A DNA stretch of 26,276 nucleotides from an uncultured Collinsella sp. (GCA_900541785.1 UQKY01000027.1:1-26276), one strand, 5' to 3'; counted from the stretch's first letter, positions 14,776-23,982 are shown. Translations and numbers: made by a program. The notes: generated by a model from the letters alone, not told the origin.

Positions 14776-16125
14776 CTACTTCGGTGCATTCCCGCTGCGG
14801 TCGCGTTCACTTTGCTCTACGCGCCATTCTTCCCAACCGCGGCCGGCAGGCTGCCAAAATGCACCGCGTTCCAAGCCTTCGGGCAAATAGCGCTGGTCGA
14901 CCCAGCCTTCGGGATAATCGTGCGGATACTTATACACACCGTATTCATCGCTGCCCGGGCGATGGCGATCGCGCAGGTAGCTGGGCACCTCGCGAAGCCC
15001 ACTAGAATGGATATCGGCCAGCGCCGCATCGATCGAGGCCTCGCACGCATTGGACTTGGGCGCCAAGCACACATAGAGCGCAGCTTGTGCAAGGTTAATG
15101 CGACATTCAGGATAGCCAATAACTTCAGCAGATTTAAAGGCAGCATGCGCCACCAAAAGCGCCTGCGGGTCGGCGTTGCCAACATCCTCAGAAGCGTGAA
15201 TCATAATGCGGCGAGCGATAAACTTAGGATCCTCCCCAGCATCGATCATGCGCGCGAGCCAATAGATCGTGGCATCGGGGTCGCTACCGCGCATAGACTT
15301 AATAAACGCACTGATGATGTCGTAGTGCATGTCGCCGTTTTTGTCATACGTAAAGCCGCGACGCGGGTTGGCAATCTTTACGTCATCCACGGTGATGGGA
15401 TAGCGCTCCCCCGCCGCCGGCGCTGGCGTCCCCTCGGTATCGGGACGCGTAACGGCAATCTCGCTCGCCAGCTCAAGTGTCGTCAGGGCCGAGCGTGCAT
15501 CACCCGCAGCCAGCGTACAAATGGTCTTGACCGTATCCTCATCGGCCGAGAACTTACCGTTCAAGCCCTGCGGCGCCTCAAGCGCACGTTCAATAAGCGT
15601 GGCGATATCCTCATCCTTCAGATGCTCAAGCTCCACGACGCGACCACGTGAGAGCAGTGCCGAGTTGACCTCGAAGTACGGGTTCTCCGTCGTAGCGCCA
15701 ATCATAATGACGGTACGGTTCTCAACTGCATGCAGCAGGGCATCCTGCTGCGACTTAGAGAAGCGGTGAATCTCATCGATGAATAGAATGGTGCGGCGGT
15801 CGTACGTATTCAGGCGCGTCTTGGCCTCATCAATCACGCGACGCAGGTCCTTCACGGTACCCGTGACGGCGCTGACCTCGACAAACTCGCTCTTGGTATG
15901 GTTGGCGATAATGTGGGCCAGCGTCGTCTTGCCCGTACCGGCAGGCCCGTACAGAATCACGCTCGAAAGCACGTCGTGCTCGATCGCGGCACGCAACCAT
16001 GAGCCCTTACCGACGGCCTTTTGCTGGCCCACGTACTCGTCGAGCGAATTGGGTCGCATGCGCACCGCGAGCGGCGCATTTTTAAAGGAACGCTCGCGCG
16101 TCGAGGCAGAAAAAAGGTCGTCCAT
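14776..16125 (-). CDS. rarA: Replication-associated recombination protein A (RarA/MgsA AAA+ ATPase)
   Basis: AAA+ ATPase related to clamp loaders and WRNIP1 that acts at stalled replication forks. Motifs: ARMRP-like VRMRPNSLDEYVGQQ (21-35), Walker A GPAGTGKTT (60-68), Walker B LFIDEIHRF (114-122), sensor GATTENPYFEVNSALLSRG and, C-terminally, the tetramerisation region with SMRGSDPDA and YKYPHDYPEGWVDQ. Length is 449 aa, normal. The start is not certain: ATGs at 16140, 16131 and 16125 are in frame without a strong Shine-Dalgarno; I use 16125 (MDDLFSAS) because it fits family N-termini. A TATACT -10 candidate lies just upstream, so it may be transcribed alone. The last residues are encoded within 100 bases of the DUF948-like operon start. 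Confidence 0.95.
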   Translation of the reverse strand: MDDLFSASTRERSFKNAPLAVRMRPNSLDEYVGQQKAVGKGSWLRAAIEHDVLSSVILYGPAGTGKTTLAHIIANHTKSEFVEVSAVTGTVKDLRRVIDEAKTRLNTYDRRTILFIDEIHRFSKSQQDALLHAVENRTVIMIGATTENPYFEVNSALLSRGRVVELEHLKDEDIATLIERALEAPQGLNGKFSADEDTVKTICTLAAGDARSALTTLELASEIAVTRPDTEGTPAPAAGERYPITVDDVKIANPRRGFTYDKNGDMHYDIISAFIKSMRGSDPDATIYWLARMIDAGEDPKFIARRIMIHASEDVGNADPQALLVAHAAFKSAEVIGYPECRINLAQAALYVCLAPKSNACEASIDAALADIHSSGLREVPSYLRDRHRPGSDEYGVYKYPHDYPEGWVDQRYLPEGLERGAFWQPAGRGWEEWRVEQSERDRSGNAPK

Positions 16126-16165
16126 AGCCATCCCGTGCATCAATCAAAAACGTTTTCAACTAACC

Positions 16166-16171
16166 AGTATA
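16166..16171 (-). promoter_or_regulatory. Candidate -10 box for rarA
   Basis: TATACT on the minus strand lies 26-45 bases before the possible rarA starts, in the short gap after the dgt stop. No convincing -35 accompanies it. Low confidence. Confidence 0.3.
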
Positions 16172-16186
16172 CCGAAAGGATACGAA

Positions 16187-17434
16187 CTACCGTTCGTTAA
16201 TATAGGTACGATGCGGAAACTTTAGACCCGGGAACAGCTTGCTCGTCAGTTCGCAGAAATAACCGTCCGTCATGCTCGCGATATAATCCACCACGGCTTG
16301 ATCCTTGTCGTCCTGCCAGGCATAGGTGCGATCGTAGTAGGAAAGTTGCTGCTCAATGCGCGAAATATGGTGCTTAAAGATGTAAGAGGACTCGTCACCA
16401 CTGTTTAGATCCCGCAGGCAACGGTCGTAGAGCTTTTCGAAGGCCTCGCGCAGCTCCACCTCGGAATCGCCTTCGATACCGCCCTTGCTATAGATCTTCT
16501 CGTAGTTCTCGCGCTTGGCTCGGCGGATTTCCTCAAACAGGTCCTCGCTCATCTCGATGCGCGGCTTACCATAGCTGTGCTCAACGATATCGATGGAAGC
16601 GTGCGTAAGGATCCAGCTGTTGTAGGCACCGCCCCGGCCATCATCAAAAGCGTCGGGTGACAGCAGGCCCGCCGCGATCGCATCCTGACGGTCACGACCG
16701 ACGTAGGCAAGGATATCCGAGATGCGGACCACACAGCCTTCGAGCGTCATGGGACGCAGATGCCCAATTGCGCTATAGCCCGTGGCAATGCAATCCTCAA
16801 CCGTCTGGTCAAACTGGTCAAAGGAGCTCATGTCCGAGAGCTCAAACACACGCTGCTCGTACTCGCCGTTATGGCATAGCACGCCGTCGAGCGTCTGGAA
16901 CGACACGTTGCGGCCGTACAGTGCGTCGAGCACGCGGACCGACTGCACGTTATGGAAAAAATAACGCCCCGTGCGCTCATGATAGATATCGTTGAGGAAG
17001 CGCTCGCCGGCATGGCCGAAAGGCGTGTGTCCCAAGTCATGACCCAGGCCAATCGCCTCGATCAAATCGCAATTGAGCCCCAGGGCGCGACCGATATCGC
17101 GCGCAATGCGGGAGACAAGCTGCACGTGCAAACCGCGGCGTGACAGATCGTCATTGCTACGGAAGCTAAAGACCTGCGTTTTGCCTGCATAACGGGTGTA
17201 CGCCGGAAGATGAAGTATCTTTTCGGTATCGCGCATAAACGCCGGACGCATAAGCGTACCTTTGTCGGCGGCGCGATCAATACGACGAATGACCTGATCG
17301 TCGTTGCAACGATACGGGTTGACATAGCCCGAAGCACGATCGGCGACAATGCGCTCGACCAGTTCGGGCGACAACGCCGAGGGAATACGGTCCATGCGCG
17401 CCTTAATGACGGCCGTTTCTTGATTAGTTGCCAT
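16187..17434 (-). CDS. dgt: Deoxyguanosinetriphosphate triphosphohydrolase (dGTPase-like HD protein)
   Basis: HD-domain hydrolase that removes triphosphate from dNTPs, limiting pool size. The 415-residue protein carries the histidine/aspartate metal set: H103 (GLHVQLVSRIARDIG), HD at 132-133 inside GLGHDLGHTPFGHAGE (129-144), and a later Asp in VRISDILAYVGRDRQD. The N-terminal TEKILHLPAYTRYAGKTQVF is typical of the family. ATG 17434 follows AAGGAG by six bases, so the upstream in-frame extension is rejected. It begins 31 bases after the prepilin peptidase stop and may share its transcript. Substrate range (dGTP only or several dNTPs) cannot be read from sequence. Confidence 0.93.
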   Translation of the reverse strand: MATNQETAVIKARMDRIPSALSPELVERIVADRASGYVNPYRCNDDQVIRRIDRAADKGTLMRPAFMRDTEKILHLPAYTRYAGKTQVFSFRSNDDLSRRGLHVQLVSRIARDIGRALGLNCDLIEAIGLGHDLGHTPFGHAGERFLNDIYHERTGRYFFHNVQSVRVLDALYGRNVSFQTLDGVLCHNGEYEQRVFELSDMSSFDQFDQTVEDCIATGYSAIGHLRPMTLEGCVVRISDILAYVGRDRQDAIAAGLLSPDAFDDGRGGAYNSWILTHASIDIVEHSYGKPRIEMSEDLFEEIRRAKRENYEKIYSKGGIEGDSEVELREAFEKLYDRCLRDLNSGDESSYIFKHHISRIEQQLSYYDRTYAWQDDKDQAVVDYIASMTDGYFCELTSKLFPGLKFPHRTYINER

Positions 17435-17465
17435 GGCATGCTCCTTAAGAAGGATGCGCAATCGG

Positions 17466-17888
17466 TTACAAAGTGCAGCCCACGACCTCGATTATGGCAA
17501 AAATCGGCACCAAAAACGGGAGCAATGGCAGGGAGCGTGATTTTGTGAAGAGGCAGGAGAGGGCCAGGACCAGGAGCGAAACGGCAAATGCCACGATGCC
17601 GCCCATAGGGTCGAGCGTGCAAAGCGCGAAGAGTGCTTTGGCGTCCCCCATGCCAATCCCCGGGGCTTGACGAAGGCACCGCCAGAGCGACTCAGTAAGC
17701 ACAAGGGCAAGGTAGACGATGACCGCAAGACCGGCATGATCAAGTGCAGTGTTAACGCCCCTGTCAAGCCAAACGCCCGCCAACGCCGCCACGGCACATG
17801 CGCCGGCAAGCCCATTGGGAAACCGTCGCTCTCGGGCATCAATTGCCACGCCGGCAAAGATGCAAATCCAAAACGGGATATAGACCAT
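17466..17888 (-). CDS. Minimal prepilin peptidase (A24 family, TadV/CpaA-like)
   Basis: Polytopic membrane aspartic protease of 140 aa. The two catalytic aspartates fit: D17 in DARERRFPN and D82 in GIGMGDAKAL (77-86), the GxGD motif. There are about four or five hydrophobic segments. It lacks the N-terminal methyltransferase domain and cysteine motif of full PilD/ComC enzymes, so it resembles the short TadV/CpaA class that processes Flp-type pilins. No pilin, ATPase or other pilus gene is within this window. GAGGAGGAGTCCG precedes ATG 17888. It is followed by dgt. Assigned to the family with good confidence; substrate unknown. Confidence 0.82.
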   Translation of the reverse strand: MVYIPFWICIFAGVAIDARERRFPNGLAGACAVAALAGVWLDRGVNTALDHAGLAVIVYLALVLTESLWRCLRQAPGIGMGDAKALFALCTLDPMGGIVAFAVSLLVLALSCLFTKSRSLPLLPFLVPIFAIIEVVGCTL

Positions 17889-17920
17889 CGGACTCCTCCT
17901 CGAGCTGCATCGCAAAAGCA

Positions 17921-17961
17921 AAAACCACCACAAAGGTGCCTGTCCCCTTTGCGGTGGTTTT
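17921..17961 (-). terminator. Terminator of the GT2 gene; copy A of a duplicated palindrome
   Basis: Arms 17923-17936 and 17946-17959 pair over 14 bases (one G-U on the minus strand) around the loop GGACAGGCA, followed on the minus strand by TTTTTGCTTTT. It lies just after the glycosyltransferase stop. The stem-loop is the same as that at 25565-25597 except for one base. Confidence 0.85.
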
Positions 17962-17969
17962 GGTGGTGG

Positions 17970-19265
17970 TTATTTGGCGCCTTGCATGACCTCGTCAAGG
18001 GTAACGTTGACGGCGTGCTGCGTCGGCACCCAGTCGACCTTCAGGAACAGCGCGGCCACCGTGATGGGGATATAGCTGAACATAAAGATCGGGAAGGTAA
18101 ACAGGTTAGTCACCAGACGCCACTTTTGCGCGCAGTGAATGTGCTTGTACTCAAAGATAGTCGTGAGCAGCGCCAGGATAAAGAAGGTCTGATACATCAT
18201 GGCGAAGGTCATAATGAGCGAAGCGGCGCACGCCTGCATCTCGACTTCGGTAGCCAAGAAACCATGCGAAAGGCCACCCACAATCAAGAACGTCGCATTA
18301 GCGAGCATCGAGATCAGCGATAGCAGCATACCCGGGGCGATCGTCATGAACATGTCGTAGGCGGCAAAGCGATGATAGCGGAACGTCGACTTGACCAGAT
18401 GCTTACCGTAGGTAAAGAACACCTGGTAAAAGCCCTTGGTCCAGCGCATACGCTGCTTCCAGGATGCCTTGAACGTCACGGGTTGCTCGTCAAAGAACTC
18501 CGCCGGCGCATAGCCAATGCGAATACCGTGAATAGCGCAGAACGTAGTGAACTGAATGTCCTCGGTCAGCGTGTGGAACTGCCAACCGTGCATGCCCTCG
18601 ATAACGCTTGACGAGATAAGGTAACCCGAACCCGAAACAGCGCAGGACGTCTTGCAGATATTACGCGCGTTGTTGAGGAAGCGCGCCTCGCGTAGATACC
18701 ACGTGGCATTAGCAGCCGAGATCCACGAGCTGCCGAAGTTCTTGGAATTGCGATAGCTCGTGACCACATAGAAGCCCTGGTCAAAGGCATCATTCATCTT
18801 GGAAACGTAATCGCGGGAGATAACGTTATCGGCATCGAAGATAAAGTAGCCCTCAAACGTGTCGGGATACTCGTTGAGAATGCGGTCGAAGCCAAAGTCC
18901 ATGACCCAGCTCTTGCCCTTGCGGGCCAGGTCATTGCGCTCGTAAACAATGGCACCGGCCTCGCGCGCGAGCTGCGCCGTGTTGTCGGTGCAGGCATCGG
19001 CGACCACGAAAACCTCGATGAGCTCGGACGGATAATCCTGGTCCTTGATGGAGCGAACGAGGTTGGCGATCACGGCCTCCTCATTATGCGCCGCGATAAA
19101 AAAGGCATAGCGATGGAGTTTTTTGGCCTTGGGAGGCGCGACCTCGCCACGAAGAGCGCCAATGACAAAGAAGACCACCTGGTACAGAAAGCAGACCGTG
19201 AGCAGCGTGACGACAATCTGGTTGAAGATCACGATGGGTGTGTTGGTTTGTAAAAAGACGAGCAT
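17970..19265 (-). CDS. Family 2 membrane glycosyltransferase
   Basis: GT2 enzyme of 431 aa with an N-terminal membrane helix (about 10-38), a cytoplasmic GT-A domain and three or four C-terminal membrane helices (about 300-420). Motifs of processive or BcsA/HAS/IcaA-like enzymes are visible: AAHNEE (58-63), VADACTDNT (88-96), FDADN (143-147, the metal/sugar nucleotide DxD), TEDIQ (234-238, catalytic Asp) and QRMRW (271-275). It therefore probably makes or extends a surface polysaccharide from a UDP-sugar, but the product is unknown. No partner synthesis or export genes flank it. ATG 19265 (MLVFLQ) follows GGGAG by six bases; a TTG five codons earlier is less likely. It has its own terminator. 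Confidence 0.88.
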   Translation of the reverse strand: MLVFLQTNTPIVIFNQIVVTLLTVCFLYQVVFFVIGALRGEVAPPKAKKLHRYAFFIAAHNEEAVIANLVRSIKDQDYPSELIEVFVVADACTDNTAQLAREAGAIVYERNDLARKGKSWVMDFGFDRILNEYPDTFEGYFIFDADNVISRDYVSKMNDAFDQGFYVVTSYRNSKNFGSSWISAANATWYLREARFLNNARNICKTSCAVSGSGYLISSSVIEGMHGWQFHTLTEDIQFTTFCAIHGIRIGYAPAEFFDEQPVTFKASWKQRMRWTKGFYQVFFTYGKHLVKSTFRYHRFAAYDMFMTIAPGMLLSLISMLANATFLIVGGLSHGFLATEVEMQACAASLIMTFAMMYQTFFILALLTTIFEYKHIHCAQKWRLVTNLFTFPIFMFSYIPITVAALFLKVDWVPTQHAVNVTLDEVMQGAK

Positions 19266-19347
19266 GCAGGCTCCCAGCAACGCGTAACGTAAACAATCGT
19301 ATATCTTACCGCAGGCTTACCGAGTTCAAGAAACCACCTAATACTGG

Positions 19348-20361
19348 CTAGGCTTCGAGAAGACCGAGCTGCGGAACGATTTCATCTCCAACGGCCGTGC
19401 GACCGAGCGAGCGCGGAGCCAGATCGTCGAGAACAGCAGCGAGATCCCACGGCAACTCGTCGCGGCACTCAATGCGCTCCCCCGTCACGGGATGGTCGAA
19501 CGCCACGCGCCAGGAATGAAGGAACTGCCTGGTCAGGCCCTGGTCGGCGCGCGCATCGCACTTGCCGTAGAGTGGATCGCCCACGCAGGCGTGGTTGATA
19601 TGACGCATATGCACGCGAATCTGGTGCGTGCGACCGGTAAACAGATGGCACTCAACGAGCGTATAACCATCGTCAAAGCGCGTGGAATCAAAGCGCTCGA
19701 GGACTTTAAAGGTCGTAATGGCCTGACGGGCAAAGGGGTCGTCCGAAACCGCCATCTTGACGCGGTCGCGCGTAGAACGGGCGATACCGGTATTGATGGT
19801 GCCCTCGTCCATGGCGATGTGCCCGTGGACAAGCGTGATATAGCGGCGGTCGAGCGTACGCGTGCGAATGAGATTTTGAAGCGCGCGCTGGGTGTCGTCG
19901 TCTTTTGCCGCGAGCATAAGGCCCGAGGTATCGCGATCCAGGCGATGCACGATGCCGGGGCGGTCCTCACCCTGCACGGTACCAAGATGATCGATACCGC
20001 AGTGGTAGACCAAGGCGTTCGCAAGCGTGCCGCTCTCGTGGCCGTGGGCGGGATGGCACACCAGCCCGCGCTGCTTGGAGAGCACAATGAGATAGTCGTC
20101 CTCATAGCGAATGTCGAGCGGGATGGCCTCGGGAATCACATCGGTGGGATCGTGCGGCTCGGGCAGGTCGACCGAGATGCGGTCACCGGCGCGTACGGCA
20201 TACTTTTTTGACAGACAGGTCTCGCCGTTCACGATTACGGCGCCGCCCTCGATCAGATGCGCGCAGGCAGAGCGCGTGGGGCAGCCGTCGTTGGCACCCA
20301 GAAAGGCGTCGAGACGCTGGCCAGAGCAATCGTCGGCAACAAGAATATGGATGTCGGCCAT
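19348..20361 (-). CDS. RluD-family 23S rRNA pseudouridine synthase
   Basis: RluA/RluD-type pseudouridine synthase of 337 aa. An S4 domain spans about 14-65 (QRLDAFLGA, then GGAVIVNGE). The catalytic domain has HRLDRDTSGLML (139-150) with D142 as nucleophile, RRYITLVHGH and the RTHQIRVHMRHINHACVGDPLYG segment. It belongs to the RluD-like group found next to lspA; the exact rRNA or tRNA target uridines cannot be told from sequence. Its ATG overlaps the lspA stop by one base (TAATG), and AAAGGAATGAG inside lspA serves as its ribosome binding site. The lspA-rluD pair is conserved across Gram-positive bacteria. Confidence 0.93.
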   Translation of the reverse strand: MADIHILVADDCSGQRLDAFLGANDGCPTRSACAHLIEGGAVIVNGETCLSKKYAVRAGDRISVDLPEPHDPTDVIPEAIPLDIRYEDDYLIVLSKQRGLVCHPAHGHESGTLANALVYHCGIDHLGTVQGEDRPGIVHRLDRDTSGLMLAAKDDDTQRALQNLIRTRTLDRRYITLVHGHIAMDEGTINTGIARSTRDRVKMAVSDDPFARQAITTFKVLERFDSTRFDDGYTLVECHLFTGRTHQIRVHMRHINHACVGDPLYGKCDARADQGLTRQFLHSWRVAFDHPVTGERIECRDELPWDLAAVLDDLAPRSLGRTAVGDEIVPQLGLLEA

Positions 20362-20960
20362 TAACGCTCATTCCTTTCGCGAATCTTGCGGGCACGCTCC
20401 CCACGCTGCTTGGCTTTGCGCTTAGCGCGGGCCTCATCACGGGCATTGAGCTCAGCAGTCGCATCGACCTCGCGAGCGGCGGGACTCAAGAACATGTAAC
20501 CGATAAGCGCCAGCACAACACCGACCGTAATGCCGATATCGGCCACATTGAAGACGGGAAAGTCGATGAAGGTGGTGGCAATAAAATCGGTCACGAAGCC
20601 AAAGGCCAAACGATCGATAGCGTTGCCGATAGCACCGCCCGCAACCATCGCCATGCCCACAACCTCAAGATGGGCGAGCTGGGGTGCACGAACGAGGTAC
20701 ACGGCAATAGCGACAATGACCGCCAGCGCCAGCACGGCAAACGCGATGCCATGCCCCTCGCCCATGCTAAAGGCAGCGCCGATATTGCGGACAAACAGGA
20801 AGTCGATCACGCCGGGGATGACGGTCACATGCAGTGCATCGCCCACGGCACGAACCGCAAGCTTGGTCAACTGGTCAACAAGCAGCACAACCAGCGCCAC
20901 CCCACCAGCAACACCCAACCGCCAACGCAAAGGCGGCGTCATATCCCCAGTACGACCCAA
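20361..20960 (-). CDS. lspA: Lipoprotein signal peptidase (signal peptidase II)
   Basis: Membrane aspartyl protease that removes signal peptides from prolipoproteins. The 199-residue protein has four membrane segments. Conserved motifs are DQLTKLAV (29-36), VRNIGAAFS (57-65), GGAIGNAIDRL (108-118) and FGFVTDFI (120-127), then FNVADIGIT (137-145). The catalytic pair should be D125 and D141. A basic tail of about 35 residues (ARAKRKAKQRGERARK) is longer than in most homologues. The start is either TTG 20960 (AGGGG six bases upstream, preferred) or ATG 20942. It is coupled to the RluD-type gene by a one-base overlap. Confidence 0.94.
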   Translation of the reverse strand: MGRTGDMTPPLRWRLGVAGGVALVVLLVDQLTKLAVRAVGDALHVTVIPGVIDFLFVRNIGAAFSMGEGHGIAFAVLALAVIVAIAVYLVRAPQLAHLEVVGMAMVAGGAIGNAIDRLAFGFVTDFIATTFIDFPVFNVADIGITVGVVLALIGYMFLSPAAREVDATAELNARDEARAKRKAKQRGERARKIRERNER

Positions 20961-21072
20961 ATCAATCCCCTACCCTCAAGAACATCGAATTCCGTTTAAT
21001 GCAAGTAATCATCTTATAGTGACAAACGCCAAACGCGCAGCATATTCACCAACGCTAGCGAAATAACCAGCT

Positions 21073-21111
21073 AAAAACGAAAGCGGCATTCCGAAAAACA
21101 GAATGCCGCTT
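21073..21111 (-). terminator. Intrinsic terminator downstream of ileS
   Basis: An 11-bp perfect stem (21081-21091 with 21101-21111, arm AAGCGGCATTC on either strand) is followed on the minus strand by TTTCGTTTTTAG. It lies 67 bases past the ileS stop, after a second and larger dyad. Confidence 0.85.
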
Positions 21112-21129
21112 GGACGTGACAAAAGTTGA

Positions 21130-21176
21130 CGTTGGGGACGTTCTTGTTTGACAGTCGTTTAAGAACGTCCCCAACG
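21130..21176. repeat. 16-bp perfect inverted repeat abutting the ileS stop
   Basis: Arms CGTTGGGGACGTTCTT (21130-21145) and its exact complement (21161-21176) flank a 15-base loop. The right arm begins one base after the ileS stop codon. The minus strand after it has only TTTT at some distance, and a proper terminator follows at 21073-21111, so a termination role is not obvious. The GGGGAC core recalls the GGGGACAGGCACC palindromes elsewhere in the window. Confidence 0.8.
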
Positions 21177-21177
21177 G

Positions 21178-23982
21178 CTAGTTCAGCGCCTCCGCGCAGC
21201 GCTTGCAAATATGAGCGTGGCCGTTGTACTCGCCAACGGTGGTGCGGTAGTTCCAGCAACGGTCGCAGCACTCGCCCTCGGCAGCTTCAATGGCAACGGA
21301 GAGTTCCTCGCCCTGGGTCAGCTCAACATCGGAGACGATGTAGAACTCGGCCAGGTCGACGGCCTTATCACCGGTCAGCAGCGCGTACATCTCGGCGGGA
21401 ACGACCGCCTTGACGCGGACCTGCTGGCTCTTAGTGAAGGTGCCGGCAGAACGGGCATCCTCAAGGGCCTTGGTCACGGCGCTACGGAGCTCGAGCGAAG
21501 CCTCGAGCACGCCCTCAAACTCATTGGCCTCGTCGACCGTGATGGGCGACTTGTACCAATCGAGCAGCGCGGCGTACTTCTGGTGATCGACGCAGCCGGC
21601 GGGCGCATATGCCATGGCCTCGTCGACGGTATAGGACAGGATCGGCTGCAGGTCGCGCATGAGCATCGAGAAGAGCTCGGCGAGCACGGTCTGAGCGCTG
21701 CGGCGCTCGAGCGAGCCGGGCTTCTCGCAGTACAGACGGTCCTTCAGGGCGTCGAGGTACACGTTGGAGAGCTCGGTAACCACGAAGTCGTAAAGCGCAC
21801 GGTAAGCGCGCGGGAACTCGTAGCTGGCGTAAGCGTCGTCGACCTCGGCCTGGACCTGGGTCAGGCGGGCAACCATGAGCTTATCGAGCGGCAGCAGGTC
21901 GGCAAAGGCGACGCCGTCGGTCTCGGGCTCAAACTGGCCCTCGAGCTCGGAGAGCAGGAAGCGCAGCGTGTTGCGGAAACGACGGTAGGCATCGGACGTA
22001 CGAGCGAGGATCTCGTGGTCGATAGACACGTCGGAGCTGGTGTCGACCGAGGCGACCCACAGGCGGATGATGTCGGCGCCCATCTCGTCGCAGACCTTGT
22101 TGGGGTCGATGACGTTACCGAGCGACTTGGACATCTTGCGGCCCTGGCCGTCGAGGGTGAAGCCCTGCGAGACGACCGCCTTGTACGGAGCGTGGCCGTT
22201 GGCGCCCACCGAGGTGAGCAACGAGCTCTGGAACCAGCCGCGGTGCTGGTCGGAACCCTCGAGATACACGTCCGCCGGATACTCCAGCTCGGGACGGTAC
22301 TCGCAGACGGCCTTCCAGGAGACGCCGGAATCCCACCACACGTCGAGGATGTCCTTATCGGCCTTGAGGTGATGGCCACCGCACTTGGGGCAGACGCACG
22401 CCTCGCCCAGGTAACTCTCGGGAGCGTCGGTGAACCAGGCGTCGGAGCCCTTCTCGTGGAAGAGCTTGATGACGGCGTCGAGCGTGGCGTCGTTCATGAC
22501 CTTCTCGCCGCAGTCGGCGCAAGTGTAGCTGGGGATAGGCACGCCCCAGTTGCGCTGACGGCTGATGCACCAGTCGGGACGCTGCTCGACCATGGCGCCG
22601 ATGCGGTTGGCCGCGTGGGCCGGATACCACTTGACGTTCTCGCGGACCTCTTTGCCAGCCTGCTCGCGCAAACCGGTCTTGTCCATCGAGACAAACCACT
22701 GGTCGGTAGCACGGAAGAGCACCGGGTGCTTGCAACGCCAGCAGTGCGGATAGCTGTGCGTGATCTTCTTCTCGAGGACTAGGGTACCGCGCTCGCGCAG
22801 GAACTCGATGATGTGCGGGTTGGCCTCATCGGTGTCCATACCGCTGAAGGGGCCACCGGTGCCAAACTCCTCGCCGGTGTAGAACTTGCCGTCGTCATCG
22901 ACCGGCATGCAGATGTCGGTGATGCCCTCCTTGAGGCAGGCAAAGTAGTCGTCGACGCCGTGGCCGGGCGAGTTGTGGACAATACCGGTACCGTCATCGA
23001 CACCGACGTAATCGGCCAGCAGCGCCACGCCCTCGACACCGTCGAAGATCGGCTGCTTGTAGTGGATGTGGTGGAAGGTCTCGGCGGGAACCACATAGGG
23101 CTTGCCGTCGACCATAACCGGAGTGTACTCCCAGCCAAACTCCTCGCAGCACTTAGGAGCCAGGTCCTCGAGCATGACCTCGGCGCGGCCGTCGTGCTCA
23201 ACGGCGACGTAGGCGGCGCCGGGCTTGAGGGAAACTGCCTGGTCGGAGGGGATGGTCCACGGCGTGGTCGTCCAGATGATAAAGTCGACCGGGCCGTCGA
23301 AGTTCTCGAGACCGGCGGGCTTGGAAGTCATCTCGAAGCGCACGAAGATGGACGGGCTCGTCTCGTCGGAGTACTCGATCTCAGCCTCGGCCAGCGCGGT
23401 GTGGCAGTGCTTGCACCAGTGGACGGGCTTGTGGCCGCGATAGATCATGCCCCTGTCGAACATGGCCTTGAAGACCTCAATGTCGGCGGCGTCATGCTGG
23501 TGATAGAGCGTCAGATACGGGTTGTCCCAGTCGCCAAGCACGCCAAGGCGACGGAAGCCAGCCTTCTGGAGCTCGATGTTCTCGACAGCGAACTTGTTGC
23601 AAAGCTCGCGGATCTTAGCCGTGGAGGTCTGGTTGAACTTCTCGGTGCCGAGCTTCTCCTCGACCTTATGTTCGATCGGCTGACCGTGGCAGTCCCAACC
23701 GGGAACATAGGGAACCTCATAGCCCTGCATCATCCAGTAACGGTTGATCATGTCCTTGGAGATCTTGTTCATGGCATGGCCGATGTGGATCGGGCCGTTG
23801 GCGTACGGAGGGCCGTCGTGCAGCACGAACTTCTTGTGACCCTCGTTCTTCTTTAGAACTTGCTCGTAGACCTTGTTGTCCTGCCAGTCCTTGAGTCGCT
23901 TGGGCTCGGACTTGGAAAGACCGGCACGCATGGGAAATCCGGTTTTGGGCAGATTCATCGTCTGCTTGTACTCGTTTGCCAC
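21178..23982 (-). CDS. ileS: Isoleucyl-tRNA synthetase
   Basis: Class I synthetase charging tRNA-Ile, 934 aa. HIGH appears in PPYANGPIHIGHAMNK (58-73) and KMSKS in GRKMSKSLGN near residue 615. The CP1 editing domain lies between them (TTTPWTIPSDQAVSLKPG). A C-terminal zinc finger has CCDRCWNYR and CKRC close to the end. This is the bacterial-type (IleS1) enzyme. The start is GTG 23982, nine bases or fewer after AAAGGGG, rather than the longer frame reaching into the T-box terminator; ATG 23958 is an alternative. It is transcribed alone behind a T-box leader and followed by a terminator. Confidence 0.97.
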   Translation of the reverse strand: MANEYKQTMNLPKTGFPMRAGLSKSEPKRLKDWQDNKVYEQVLKKNEGHKKFVLHDGPPYANGPIHIGHAMNKISKDMINRYWMMQGYEVPYVPGWDCHGQPIEHKVEEKLGTEKFNQTSTAKIRELCNKFAVENIELQKAGFRRLGVLGDWDNPYLTLYHQHDAADIEVFKAMFDRGMIYRGHKPVHWCKHCHTALAEAEIEYSDETSPSIFVRFEMTSKPAGLENFDGPVDFIIWTTTPWTIPSDQAVSLKPGAAYVAVEHDGRAEVMLEDLAPKCCEEFGWEYTPVMVDGKPYVVPAETFHHIHYKQPIFDGVEGVALLADYVGVDDGTGIVHNSPGHGVDDYFACLKEGITDICMPVDDDGKFYTGEEFGTGGPFSGMDTDEANPHIIEFLRERGTLVLEKKITHSYPHCWRCKHPVLFRATDQWFVSMDKTGLREQAGKEVRENVKWYPAHAANRIGAMVEQRPDWCISRQRNWGVPIPSYTCADCGEKVMNDATLDAVIKLFHEKGSDAWFTDAPESYLGEACVCPKCGGHHLKADKDILDVWWDSGVSWKAVCEYRPELEYPADVYLEGSDQHRGWFQSSLLTSVGANGHAPYKAVVSQGFTLDGQGRKMSKSLGNVIDPNKVCDEMGADIIRLWVASVDTSSDVSIDHEILARTSDAYRRFRNTLRFLLSELEGQFEPETDGVAFADLLPLDKLMVARLTQVQAEVDDAYASYEFPRAYRALYDFVVTELSNVYLDALKDRLYCEKPGSLERRSAQTVLAELFSMLMRDLQPILSYTVDEAMAYAPAGCVDHQKYAALLDWYKSPITVDEANEFEGVLEASLELRSAVTKALEDARSAGTFTKSQQVRVKAVVPAEMYALLTGDKAVDLAEFYIVSDVELTQGEELSVAIEAAEGECCDRCWNYRTTVGEYNGHAHICKRCAEALN

